NCBI GenBank assembly: GCA_008360955.1
Contig: LUCM01006669.1
Span: 21,012-85,011, forward strand
Reading direction: 5' to 3'
DNA: 64,000 nt
DNA from: Fasciolopsis buskii
Taxonomy: Eukaryota; Platyhelminthes; Trematoda; Plagiorchiida; Fasciolidae
Below the pieces are notes generated by a model, which was not told where the DNA came from, searched no databases, and saw only the letters and a list, made by a program, of their open reading frames with translations. Positions 34,259 to 45,283 of the stretch are shown here, piece after piece. How positions within the stretch are numbered: position 1 is the first letter of the stretch; each line of letters starts with the position of its first letter. The translations under genes were made by a program, and so were the position numbers.

Positions 34259-35034
34259 TATTCACAAACTTTAGGGTTCAATCATCCGCGGTGTTTTATT
34301 CGACCAGAATACACAAGTCCTAAGATCTATACGAGACAGACCATTGCTCGTACAATGAACCACAGCGATGATCGCAGTCGATATGTTCAAACAGGATCCC
34401 AATAGCCCGCTCGCTGCCCTAAAGTGGCTCAAACGATTTTAGTGCCCACTAGGAAAATTCGTTGCTTTTGACAAAAATGACTTCATTGAAAGAATCTCGA
34501 AGCCAGAAATTCGCTTAAATCGAAATAGTTCACACTTCTTTCGATGCAAATGCGTAAATTTGAAAGTGGCATCGAGTCAAAAAAATCCTAAACAGATCAT
34601 TGTTTTGATGTCGAGTTGATTGAGTGCGATTAGCTCGTCTAGTGATCTACGAGATCGCATGTGTTCAGTCAGTTAATTCTCATTGTTGTCTCACATCATT
34701 TAACATTTGCATTTTTGACTAGAAAAAAAGACAGTAGATGTTGTCTGAGGTCTATTGATCTGGAATCACTAAAACGAACTATAATAACTTTGATCAGACT
34801 TATGTAGAGTACAGTCTCGGCCATTAAAGTTCATTCAGTCTTTCGAGATTGACACAGTCCAGTCTATTAACGACTTTCATGCACATCTTGAGGTTAGCGT
34901 TCTACCATGGATCCAAGATCACGTGGAATCACCTAGACTGAACCTCTTTAAAACGAGACACAGATCAGTGAAGGCCTTTCGTAAATGCCGTCAGTGACAA
35001 AGTCAGGAATCCATCCATGGTCCTGCTACATTTT
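34259..35034. other. No recognised gene (34259-35034)
   Basis: Nothing recognised. Confidence 0.6.
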
Positions 35035-35193
35035 CTTTTATTCATTTACTTCCTTTATTAATGAAACGAAGGAAGTGGGCCGCGGCCAACAAAGGGCTGC
35101 CAAGTGGGAAAGTTGACCGGTAGTGGGAGGACTCAGACTCGAGACCTTCACCTCCAAATGCCACGACCTTACCCGTTTGGCCACCGACGGCCA
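35035..35193 (-). mobile_element. SINE-1 copy (tRNA-derived)
   Basis: The minus-strand head at about 35193 reads CCGTCGGTGGCCAAACGGGT, with a B-box remnant TCTCGAGTCTGAGTCC. The body has CAACTTTCCCACTTGGCAGC, TTGGCCGCGGCCCACTTCCT, and the tail region TTCATTAATAAAGGAAGTAA. The segment carrying AATGATGTACATTGTTAT in other copies is deleted. Confidence 0.85.
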
Positions 35194-35689
35194 TTTCTGC
35201 GATAAATCTAGCGAAATCCTATCAAGACAACAAAAGTACACGGCACAATAAGGCGAGTGAAGGTATTGAATCAAGTGTAATTCCGGGCTGCTATGGGGTT
35301 AGTCCATAAATTTGATCCCAACAAAGAGCACGAGTCAACATGTGTAATCCATTATCGGTGAGTATTGTGCATTCTAATGTTAAGATATGACATCTGTCAA
35401 CCGACCAATAGGGTGAACAAGAAACGGATTTGAATATCAACGAATTGCTGATGTATATGTTGTCAGACGTAACCAACTCATCCTGGTCTTCGGCCAACAA
35501 AGCTTCTGGAAATAAACGGAACTCGAAAAATCCCCATCAGGCTTAATGAAGTCAGTGTAAATCATACTAAATTAAGCGAGATTTTTCAATTCTCAAAAAT
35601 TTTGACTTCTTTATCTCCTGATATCCAATAATTTTTAGTTATTTATCACGCTTCAGTCGAGTAAAATCAGGGAAACAATCCCTGTGCAC
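35194..35689. other. No recognised gene (35194-35689)
   Basis: Nothing recognised. Confidence 0.6.
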
Positions 35690-35970
35690 CAGTCAAGCGA
35701 AGATAATCATCTTCCTTCTGAATCTGACATGCATGTATCAACGAATCACAGTTCCAGTTCATCTGTGGATACTTTGACGAAGAGATTCCCTGAACACACC
35801 TGACGCTACAAATTTGATTCTGGTAAGACATACCAATTCGGAATGTGCAAGTATAAATACGTTTGGACAAGATAGTACCGAGTACTCATACCTAAAGAGC
35901 CATAATAACCGCGAAACCAGGTGTTTGCTTCCGGGCAAATTTTATTCACTCATCCAGATACTACTTACAA
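35690..35970 (-). repeat. R1 repeat, long form, inverted
   Basis: The plus strand reads, in order, GAATCACAGTTCCAG, a CGAAGAGATTCCCTG block, CCTGACGCTACAAATTTGAT, CATACCAATTCGGAATGTGC, then the R1 core to TCACTCATCCAGATACTACT. The first 120 bases are the extension shared with 22946-23160. The plus-strand frame is open through the core with residues matching other copies. Confidence 0.8.
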
Positions 35971-36359
35971 CTCCTGTGTATAGATGTGAAATTCTACCAG
36001 TGAGATTTCTTGTTTTTAGCATTTTGTCCAAGAAATCTTCTAGTCCGAGAACACTATTAGTTCGTCGATGAAAATACTGTACATGCCATTTTTGTTAAGG
36101 CATTTACTATCCTTCTGAATACTGTGCACAATTACTTGATGCTATGCATTGTTTGTTGTCTCAATATCATTCTGATGGTCCTCGACTAATGAAGTTTGCT
36201 ACGCTTAGATACCAACTCACCGTGTACCACAGTTTTGCTTCATCTCACAAAATAACAAACTAACCACTGAACTACGAATAATGAGGCTTACAAATCCGTA
36301 ATCTTATCACTTCTGACTTCTCTACCCTGTTGCACAAAAGCTGATAAGTCATGCGTGGT
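35971..36359. other. No recognised gene (35971-36359)
   Basis: Nothing recognised. Confidence 0.6.
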
Positions 36360-36625
36360 CAAGTCAAGTCATGTGAATGCTTTATTCACCCCCGAGGGAC
36401 TATCGCACTATCGAGACACACATTTTCAATACAAACAGAAACTGTACAATAGATGCTTAAAAATATGAAATATTCATAGCATTCCATTCTAGACCTTACC
36501 CTAATTCCAATATTGCAATTTCCGACTTCATCACGAATCTAGCCCCATGCAGAACGGTGGAACAGTTGTACGCTTGGGTGCGTGCATGAACATGTTTGGA
36601 ACTGGAACAATTAGCAGATGAATTG
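36360..36625 (-). repeat. R2 repeat, copy A
   Basis: Positions 36420-36590 are identical, base for base over 171 bp, to 41692-41862, while both flanks are clearly diverged but still related. On the minus strand the right end reads GTGAATAAAGCATTCACATG then ACTTGACTTGAC, an AATAAA signal followed by a short TTGAC-like repeat, as at the 3' end of a retroposon. No protein domain is recognised. The family may be the 3' UTR of a LINE. Confidence 0.8.
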
Positions 36626-37627
36626 TAGTTCGTTAGGTGTTCGTGTGCCGGGTGAGTACAGTTAGTGAGTATTCTTGTCCAGAGCGTAAAACAAGGTTTA
36701 ACATGTTAGAAGATAATGAATTCAATGAACAGATGTCTGCGTAAACGGCTACAAGATGACAGGAATTGAGAAGTCTAGAAGTTAATCTGATATCGTTTGA
36801 TAAGAAATCGCTGAAATGACCGACGATGTGTCGAGCCAATGGGGCAGCGCTCGAGAAAAGATAAGCTATTTGTTTGATAAGATATATCGGTAGGAAATTG
36901 GATTTAAGATGCGAAACTTTAAAAGATAGAAATGTGATTTTTGCAAAAATATGATTCCCATAAGAATCCATGAAAGACTTCGGTCCAAAACGATGCCAAG
37001 TAACGTTACTTAATTTTTGCGGATTCATTGTTCCCGTTGAAGGATATAGGCTTGTGAACGTTGCCAAAAACGGAATACTTTAAGCTCTACACGAGAGAAA
37101 ACAAAATTCTCTCACAATTAAGGAAATTACTAGACAGATTAAGTTCCGTAAACAATTCAGAAAGTGACAGGAAAAAAGCGGGTACAAGTGAAGCAGTTGA
37201 ATTGCTGTCGGCTGGAGGAAATAATCAGGCAGGCAGTAAGTCAGGAAAGAGAAACGAAACTATTTTGCTTCTGTAGATGCAGTTAGAAGTGTCAGTGTAG
37301 TCGAGGAACAAGATTCAAACTCCTTTCTTCCTTTCCTGTCCAATACCAAAGAAATATAACTTGTCACGGGTATCAGGACATCAAAAGTGGACATCGATAA
37401 ACAACCTGGCGGATGTCGAAACTTTCTAGGGAAGATGCAAAATGGGCAATTAAACCTTGCAAGTCTTTTATATCTGTAAAACTAGCACTACCCATAGAAC
37501 GATAATTAGGTAACCTTTTAGTGTGTCATCTGTCGGTGAGTACCACACTGCCCAAATATCCAAGGAAGATTCACAAGCCGCACAATCGATCTTGCTTTCC
37601 CTTCACCCTCCCGCCCCCAATGCACAA

Positions 37628-37628
<1 letters not shown>
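36626..37628. other. No recognised gene (36626-37628)
   Basis: A 144-codon minus-strand frame (36633-37067) lies upstream of R2 copy A in R2 orientation and might be the degenerate coding end of that element, but I recognise no motif in it. Confidence 0.45.

Positions 37629-37660
<32 letters not shown>
37629..37660. repeat. (CA)n microsatellite
   Basis: About 16 CA units. Confidence 0.95.
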
Positions 37661-37661
<1 letters not shown>

Positions 37662-38880
37662 AACACTGTATCCAAGGTCAAAAGGAATGTATTTGTACTT
37701 GATACACATGTGGCAAAAATTCTAAATGATTATGAGGATAAAAGTAGACCAAAATGGTCAATCTTAAGTCAAAAACGGTTTGAAACGTAGAAGTTCGATC
37801 TACCATTCATGTAGTAGTTAGTTGGCAGTTCTGATCACTCATCAATTTGTGTGAACTAATCAGCGGCCGGGATGAACTGATATTTTTTGTCCGTTTTATT
37901 GATCGAAAACGTCAGGCGTGCCTGGAATACGCGAATAATACCGATTTGTATGGTGATGATGATGATGATGATGATGACGATGATGATAAAGTGAACATTT
38001 GGGTACAAAGAGTGCTTGTCAAAACTTCTCAGCTGGCACCAGTTCAAGTATTGGCACCATATCGGAAACGGAATATTGGTGCTATCTCACTCTATTGATG
38101 AATCATGCCGAACAACATGTTTCTGATTCGAACTGCTTCTGTGTAGGCAAATGTCAGCCCAATGAGGCTTGCACCGCGTCTAAGCAGTGACTTTGATGTG
38201 GTAAACATCCATTTCTTAGGTTGAACAAAGTCAAATATGAGTTTCCATGGATATACTTTCATCATGAGTAAAAGAAAGATTCTTTCTGCTGTGGGGGTGC
38301 CACAGTCATCATTACGTAGCATCTGCTATAGCATGATCTTCATTAGTCATTCCTCTTAATAATTATTATCGCATAAACTTTAAATTATTGGGAAAAACCC
38401 GAAACAATTAGTAATTGTAAACTTTCTAAATGATGATGTGGTAGCGCGCTGTTATCTAGCAGCTAAATCCGATAGGCGTCTACTTGATGATCCCAAAAGA
38501 GCATACTATCTGTACCGTTACCGATCGGTCGAAACGATGAAATAAAAAGTTGCGGGTTTGCTTCAGCTCGGTAGAAGAACAAATGACAAATTTTGGATTT
38601 CTTCCATTCATTAATATACCTTTGAAATTTCTCTAAACATCGGTCGCCGACTGAATGTGGTCACCTTTCTGCATACTTCCTGAAGAAGTGGTGTAAAATG
38701 CCACCGTATTTTATGGAACGCGAAACCGAATGTCTGTCTCTATCGCAGTTCAATTGACCATTCACCAAAACCAAGTTAATCGGCTAATCTCGTGCTTGAA
38801 GCAGGTCCATTTTGGTTGTTGTAAAGCCGTCTGGTTGATGACTTGAACATCAAAGAAGAACGGAAGCTAAGGACGGATTT
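37661..38880. other. No recognised gene (37661-38880), with (GAT)n
   Basis: A (GAT)n tract at 37951-37988 gives a poly-Asp frame that is an artefact of the repeat. Nothing else is recognised. Confidence 0.6.
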
Positions 38881-39061
38881 ATTTTATTTCTACCATTTAC
38901 TCCTTTTATTAAGGAAACTAAAATGTATGTTATTTTTCAGGAAGGGGGCCGCGGTCAATAGAGGGCTGCCAAGTGGGGGAGCTGACTGGCGGTGGGAGGA
39001 ATCGAACCTGCGACCTTCACATTCAGATGACACGACCCTATCCGCTTGGCCACCGCCGACC
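38881..39061 (-). mobile_element. SINE-1 copy (tRNA-derived), near full length
   Basis: The minus-strand head near 39061 reads TCGGCGGTGGCCAAGCGGAT, with an intact B box GCAGGTTCGATTCC. The body is CAGCTCCCCCACTTGGCAGC, the GGCCCCCTTCC block and TTTCCTTAATAAAAGGAGTA. It is one of the better copies and would retain a recognisable internal Pol III promoter. Confidence 0.9.
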
Positions 39062-40029
39062 AGGCGTATGGAGTAATTTGGAAGCTAAGGCCAACCGTGG
39101 AAAGACGGGCATAATAATCAGAGTATGGACGTGTTTGCCTCTAGTTCGACCACTTTCATCCTCGGTCCCTTCCCCTGAATGGTAGGTTTTCTTTAGGTAC
39201 GATTCTTTACTAGACTGATTGTATGTAAAAATTCTTATTATGTACTACACTGTTTTCTAAGGCAAGTATTGTCTGACAGATGGGTTAGGTTGGCCAATCG
39301 ATAAAATGGATTAAATAGTATGAAGACTTGAGCCATTGGACTGGATCGTGTAGGTGCAGACAGACTATCGGGTTGAGGTCCACGAGATCCTCCCAAGCGA
39401 CGGGTAGAGACAGTGGGTGATATGACTCAATGTGGCGGTCAGTAGCACTCTTGGATCCAAAACTTCTTCTCTTCCGGGGAGCTGTTCAACTTACTATTTC
39501 ACAGCCGTTTCTTTACTATTCCTCGCTTTTTCCTGTTCGAATAGCGGATGCGGTTAGGTGGAAACCAAAATTGGAGCACGTTGGTGCAAGTCTTATGGTT
39601 GTACAAACTAAAATGAACAGTAATAAAACGGGAATTAAAAAAGCTACAATTGTCACTGGGATACCCAAACTTGGATTGCCTTATTTGTGACGTTTTTGGT
39701 CCGTAACATTCTTTCCTGAATTCCACTCACGACTGGTTCATGATGGTTTTGGACCGGCGATTCCAACCGTTCAGGATGGTCTGTCTAGGCAAATGCATTC
39801 TCCGTCAGTATATTCGGGAATGTTGTAAAGAAAAAAAGTGTTGGATATGATAAGCTTTGCACGACTTGTTCTCAACATTTTCAAACCCTTTTTCCAACAC
39901 CATAGACTAACTCCCTCGAGTAATAATATCACGGTCGTTTTCGAATGTTTTTGTTGAAAACATATTAACCTTTTGCGACTATTAAAACAAGTAGTGGTAT
40001 CCCATTCGCTAATCCCTGAATGAGTGAGT
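39062..40029. other. No recognised gene (39062-40029)
   Basis: Nothing recognised. An 86-codon (+) frame and a 75-codon (-) frame overlap at 39430-39726. Confidence 0.6.
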
Positions 40030-40340
40030 GGTTGTTGCCACTTTTGCTGCTACTGCTGTTGTTACTGCTGCAGCTGTTTGTTTTTGTTGCTAGGCCTTTT
40101 GTGTGCTGTTTTTACCCCCGTTGGTGTTTGTTGTTGTTGTTGTTGTTGTTGCTTCTGTTGCTGTTTGTTTTTGTTTTTAATTCTGTTGTGTGTCACGTGT
40201 TGTTGTTATTCCTGCTTTTGTTGTTGCTGCTGCTGCTGTTATTGCCGTCCTTGCTCCTGTTATTTTTACCCTTGTTTTGGTTTGTTGTTATTGTTGCTAC
40301 TTCTGTTGCTGTTTGTTATTGTTACCGTTGTTGTTACTCC
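40030..40340 (+). repeat. TTG/CTG-rich trinucleotide tract
   Basis: About 310 bp almost devoid of A on the plus strand, made of TTG, CTG and related triplets with short interruptions. All three plus frames translate as Leu-, Cys- or Val-rich low-complexity sequence, including a 160-codon frame. This is an old degenerate trinucleotide repeat, not a leucine-rich protein. Confidence 0.85.
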
Positions 40341-40405
40341 GCCGCGAAGTGGAAGAAAGTAACGCCCATTCTCTTTCAAGATGCGGTCATGTTTAATTGC
40401 AAAGT

Positions 40406-40855
40406 GTTATCGTCCTCGAGTGGGTTTGGTCATATGAGGTTCTCTTATGTGTACACTCAGACCAAACCGCGGCATTCGGAAGCCAGTTACCACGCAAGGT
40501 AACCCGTACCAGGACGACGCCGTAACACCCACAGGAGAACGGGTTGGTTGAGAGCATCGATAGGACTATTAAAAATACCCTCCAAGGTGTCGTGGATACT
40601 GTCAAAAGTATCCATTGAGATGATGTTTTACCACAATGTATGCTAGCTGATCATGCGACTCTGCACACCACGACCGGATGCAGCTGCTCATACCTTAACC
40701 ATGGGCCACAAGCTCCGCTTACTGATAGAATTGACTATACCGTCCGCCTCGTTGCAAGTGGACGATCGTACTATGAATACTCAGACTTCTTTGAAGATTG
40801 CAGGAGGCATTTGGTGAGGTTCAAAAGATTTAACCACAGCGTAAACACACCAAAA
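40406..40855 (+). pseudogene. Gypsy-type (Ty3) integrase relic
   Basis: The frame from 40406 reads VLEWVWSYEVLLCVHSDQTA (HSDQ holds the second catalytic Asp of the D,D-35-E integrase core). It continues with TRTRTTP, a stop, HPQENGLVESIDRTIKNTLQ (E of LVES is the catalytic Glu position), a second stop, and DDVLPQCMLADHATLHTTTG. After a frame change near 40684 comes LTMGHKLRLLIELTIPSASL. Only 29 residues, counting the stop, separate Asp and Glu, against 35 in the family, so about six codons are lost. No LTR, RT, RNase H or protease is recognised nearby. Confidence 0.88.
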
Positions 40856-41632
40856 AGAAATCCATGACATTTGGGACATGGGCGATGAGTTCCAAGGATG
40901 TGATCACGGGCACTCTGTAGTTTAATCTCCTGTTGTCAAGCTTTAGAATGTTATCAAAATGTCTTCAGGATATTCATCCCAGGTTACAGAATGCTGGGAT
41001 ACTTGAGGATGTTTCGTGATTCTGGCCTTGATAAGGTCTGTATGTTCCCGGAGGGCTGATTGGTTCTCGTTGGAGTAGGGAAACTAGATCGAACTTTAGA
41101 ATGTATTTCATTCCACTCCCTGAGAGATCCTCTGCAGTGCCTGTTGACTTACGATTGATTAATTCTTCCTTACAGTTTAGTCTGAGATTTCACCACATTC
41201 TATAACCCTGATATGGCCTATTTCGTTTGCTTGCGCACACGACTCGGTTATCTCTAGTTGCCGTTACTACAACGTGTTGGAAACTTGACAAATGTTCCGT
41301 CACGGAAACTAAAGAGACTTCAAGGAAATTAGATGAAAAGCAAAAAAATTATTCATTTCTTACTTCCGGCCGAGGTCATCTTGAACATGATCGTTCGAGT
41401 TTGCTAAAATTAGTAACGCCCGCAATGAAATCTCCATCACCTGACCAAAGTGCTTGGATTTGGCTCAGACGTGAACGTCGCGCTTCTGTTAATGTGTTTG
41501 AACTAGCTGTTCTCAGAGTCACGTGCACATGAGTCAACTTTTCTCGATATGATCGGCACACGTGAACGGACGGTGGGTTGTGAAAAAGTGTTGGGATAGG
41601 ACGTTTCGTGTAGGCAGGACCGTTCAGTCAAG
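40856..41632. other. No recognised gene (40856-41632)
   Basis: Directly follows the Gypsy integrase relic in the direction where a C-terminal tail and LTR would be expected, but no LTR-like repeat of this sequence exists in the window. A 101-codon frame at 41227-41532 is unrecognised. Confidence 0.5.
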
Positions 41633-41890
41633 TGAATACTTAATCCATCACCCGAGGGGGCGGTCATTCAGCTATCATATAATCGAGATATACATTTTCA
41701 ATACAAACAGAAACTGTACAATAGATGCTTAAAAATATGAAATATTCATAGCATTCCATTCTAGACCTTACCCTAATTCCAATATTGCAATTTCCGACTT
41801 CATCACGAATCTAGCCCCATGCAGAACGGTGGAACAGTTGTACGCTTGGGTGCGTGCATGAAAATGTTTGGAATTGGAACAATTATCAGA
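41633..41890 (-). repeat. R2 repeat, copy B
   Basis: Contains the 171-bp block 41692-41862 identical to 36420-36590. The flanking GTCAAGTGAATACTTAATCC region corresponds to the AAGTCATGTGAATGCTTTAT region of copy A but with many differences and indels. Orientation is the same as copy A, 5.27 kb away. Confidence 0.8.
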
Positions 41891-42107
41891 AGATGAGTTG
41901 TAATTTTCTAGCTGTTCGTGTATACGGTGGTAAGAGTCCATGGGCATTCTCGGTATCCACTTTACAACACGTTTCGCTCCAGTAGTTTTGAGTTCAGGTG
42001 CAATCTAGACGCGTAGATGATGCGTCACCGCGATTTACGAATGATTCGCGTAAAGGAAGAATGCATTGCACAATCCATGAAAGATTCGAATATCCTTATC
42101 CTCTCAG

Positions 42108-42482
42108 TAGTGTGTTGCACACACGGATGAATGAACAAAACTGCCCCGGAAGCACACCATCGGTTTCGCAGTTATTGCTGCTCTTCAGGTATGCTTACCC
42201 CGTACTCCCCTGTCCAAACATCCCTGTACTAGTGCACTCGTTTGTAAGTTTCTCACTGGAATTTTATTTGAATCTTTAGGAGCGTGAATGGATAATAGGT
42301 TTACTTAAGAATCACGTGGTGAATCGTCGGAGGATTTCCGTTGCTCAGGCAGGGATAATCTTCAGAAAGGAGTTACAAGACACGAGTGATGTTTCGCATA
42401 CGGATGGACTAATCATGTGATTCTTGATTAGACTTGTCATCTGTTCATGCTCCTAACTATTCAACTGAGATTCTATTCCACT
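42108..42482 (+). repeat. R1 repeat, palindromic subfamily (full)
   Basis: The R1 core (42108-42258: ACACACGGATGAATGAACAA, CGGTTTCGCAGTTATTGCTG, CTGTCCAAACATCCCTGTAC) leads into a large inverted repeat, 42259-42482. The left arm is TGGAATTTTATTTGAATCTT then TAGGAGCGTGAATGG. The right arm is the complement of TGGAATAGAATCTCAGTTGA then ATAGTTAGGAGCATGAAC, about 38 bp with mismatches. Between the arms lie a GAATCACGTGGTGAATCG block and a 20-bp piece of the R1 start (TGTTTCGCATACGGATGG, 42389-42406). It is non-autonomous and MITE-like in form. No transposase is seen. Confidence 0.75.
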
Positions 42483-45283
42483 GTCGAACACAAAAAGTTT
42501 AATGGAATACAGAAATATGGATCTAATAGCACCAATCCGGCCAGGATTACACACGCTGGTATGCGAGTGGGCGACGATGGAGAATCGGCAGATGCGGTGA
42601 CAAATTGTGTGTAAGTTTCACTAAATCAAATCACTGATCTCTTAAAGAGCGAGAATTGCTGTACGAATGCTGCCGGGCTAAGACCTCTTCAATAGCCAAC
42701 CAATTCAGTGGGTTTGACTCCAAGTGAAAATATTTGATAGTACTTGAGAAGAAAATCGATTCCGCTGGGCAACTTGTCCTTCCTCAAGTTTCAGAATTAG
42801 CCTTGATTACGGGTTGGGAAAAAGCAAAGTGTCGGTAATAATAAATGAGGGAGAATAATGGAATACAGTTCCACTAGTTAGAAATCTGTTTTCTTACACG
42901 TGTGTGTCTGTGTGCGTGCGTGTGCGTGCGTGTGTGTGAAATTAATAACGATGTGCAACTTCTCAAGCGGAAGAACGTGGCTCACACGTTTGGTCCAAAC
43001 ATGTCGCTGAATCGAGAGATTTTCGAGTCCCGAATGAGCCAAGAAAGTTTCCACTTTTGTACGACCTGCTTTTGCAATCAAAGTAGCAGATCGTACAGCC
43101 TCAGCTGTAGACAAAAACCGTCGCTTGATCAGTCTCATTAGCCTGCGTCCGAACCTACGGGTTGGCATTTGTTATTTGGTTGGTATCAACCAACCGTAAA
43201 CACACAACCTTCTAACGGTTCTGATAGCGTCGACGCTTGGCTCGGCCGGTGGTCCTCATGAACCCACTCGGATTGGCGTCTGACTGTACGGTCTAATGCA
43301 CGCCGTCCCGCAAATGGAAGCGCATGCGCACGCGCCGATTCGGGCCGTCACATCTGCCACGTTATCCGTTTCGCGTGAGCACACGAATGGCTTTGATGCA
43401 AACACCACTTTTTATGAAATGGCATCAATGCAAACGATTGGAAACAAGCTTGTTCCTCACTCTCAACGTGTTTTGTGAGACTGTTCGGAAAATGGTAATG
43501 TTTGCTGCTAGGCCCCGGTTGGTTAATCAAAATACCAACGTCTGCAGACCAATCATTTTATTACAAATTTATCACAGTCAAGCGAGACGTCTTGCGAGTA
43601 GATTTTTGGGCACATTGGCTTTCTTTTTGTTTTTCTTTTCGAAATGGAATTCGAAAATTTGTTTTACATTTAAAATGCAACTTCCCACTAGACAAATTGC
43701 TGATCCAATTTCCGAAACGATGCTGCGTAATTCGTGGCAAACGTACCCACGTCCAAAATCTAGGTCATTTGCAAACGTATTTATATCGACTGAACGTTTC
43801 GTATCGGAACGATCATCCCGACTACAACTAGCGAACACTGAGGAATGGTCAATTCGACATCCATTCCAACAGAGCCGTATCAAAATGGTCAGGATTGATA
43901 GGGAGAGGGGGGGGTGATACGGAGCAATGAGTTTCTAAATGTCAATTAGTGTAATTTATGAACCGCTCGTTTTGCACCAAAAATATGCGTAAGCTTATTT
44001 GTCAACATACCAACCATCTAAATCATCAATTGAAATCGGGTAAGAGATAATCAAACATTGCCTCTCGATTAATCGACAAATGTTCAATTTGTTGTTGGCA
44101 CACATGATTGTCACGTAACGCGTGTAAGAACACCTGTGTTACTATTGCTCTTTCAAATGTTGGATTCACCACGTTGAGTTTTCCTATCGAATACATCAGT
44201 ACGCGTTTGAATTACAAATCCAAACTGGTGTTAGACGTTTAGTTTGTTCAGTGTCGTTTTGGGAACAGAACCCAAAATTTGGATTGCATAGATATCGGAC
44301 CCGGTGGGATGAAAAAAGACGGATTCTACCGTGAAAACCATGGCAGTTTTCAAGGATTAATAATAAACACGTAATGTGCAGTGGCTTCCCCTTACAGGTA
44401 CTAACTTATGACGGAGTGGTGACATAATGCGATACCGTGTACGGTAACCAATCTAATGGAATAGCTTTTGGAAATGATACCAAAGGTGATTACTCTAATG
44501 ATTGTCATAAATTTCGCGCCTTTTCGTGGCATTGGTTTAAATCCATTGGTATGGCTGTAAGGTTAGTAGATTATTCTAGTCAATGATCAACAACGCATCG
44601 ATTTCATCGATCAATAATGCGAGCAAAAATCCCGCATGAGAAAGTTAGTGAATAATGTTTGAATAAAGCAGTTAGCAGAAGAATCGACCAATATATAGAC
44701 CAATATAGACGATTCGATTTTGATTAATGAATGATTTTCTTTTGTCTGCCCGATTTGGTTTTTCTCACTAGAATCAGTGGGAACCGCAGATAGAAACCGC
44801 GAGAACCGAATCGATTGGGGATTTGCGATCGCAGTAGATCAAACGTCTCATTTTGTTTGTTTTTTCTTACAACAGTTATAACCTACGGCATCAAGCAAGC
44901 TGAAAAACACGAATACGTCACAAGCAACAAGCTTCCTCCCTGAATAAATATTTCCTAGACCCTAATAAATCATGCACTGTTCAATCGACTAAATCGATTA
45001 CCGAAATGGGATGTTTGGGAATTTGTATTAGTGGAAGAAATTAGCACGTGCAATTTTCGTTTCGTTTCATTTTCAACAGATATGCCAAACCAGCTGAGAT
45101 CTGAATTGGCACAAATTAATTAGTCTTTCTTGCACATTTGTGCTGTAATGAAGACAAGAATTTTCACGGATGGTTTTAGTTGGTCGTATGTTCAAGTTTC
45201 CAGTTCGTGCTGATCGGAACTTCTCCCAGCGAGCATTTTTCGCTCTCTGGCACCTTAGTTGACGTGCGCCTTGCAATTGTCAG
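42483..45283. other. No recognised gene (42483-45283)
   Basis: Contains a GT/GC microsatellite at 42898-42938 and a comparatively CpG-rich stretch at about 43200-43400. The longest frame of the window, 43324-43917 (+, 197 codons), starts inside that stretch. It has a hydrophobic FLGTLAFFLFFFS segment but no recognised domain, and frames on the other strand overlap it. Confidence 0.5.
43315..43335. promoter_or_regulatory. NRF-1-like palindrome in CpG-rich stretch
   Basis: GCGCATGCGC at 43320-43329, extended to GCGCATGCGCACGCGCC, fits the core of the NRF-1/Ewg binding site that marks many TATA-less metazoan promoters. It sits in the most CpG-rich 200 bp of this region. Whether it marks a promoter here is inference. 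Confidence 0.3.

Noticed and set aside
36633..37067. 144-codon minus-strand gene
   Set aside because: No recognisable motif; lies just upstream of R2 copy A and may be decayed element sequence. R2 copy B has no matching frame.
37847..38098. Acidic poly-Asp protein (+)
   Set aside because: Poly-Asp arises from the (GAT)n microsatellite at 37951-37988.
38420..38570. tRNA-like SINE head (GTGGTAGCGCGC ... GCGGGTTTGCTTC)
   Set aside because: Box-like words are present but spacing is too long and no arm pairs convincingly.
40020..40502. 160-codon leucine-rich protein
   Set aside because: Entirely due to the TTG/CTG triplet tract; all three frames are low-complexity, and its C-terminal part overlaps the Gypsy integrase in a wrong frame.
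43324..43917. Longest ATG frame (197 codons, +) as a real gene
   Set aside because: No recognised domain, overlaps long frames on the other strand, low-complexity hydrophobic patch and a tail of Arg/Gly; length is possible by chance in 64 kb. Kept only as a lead through the CpG-rich stretch.
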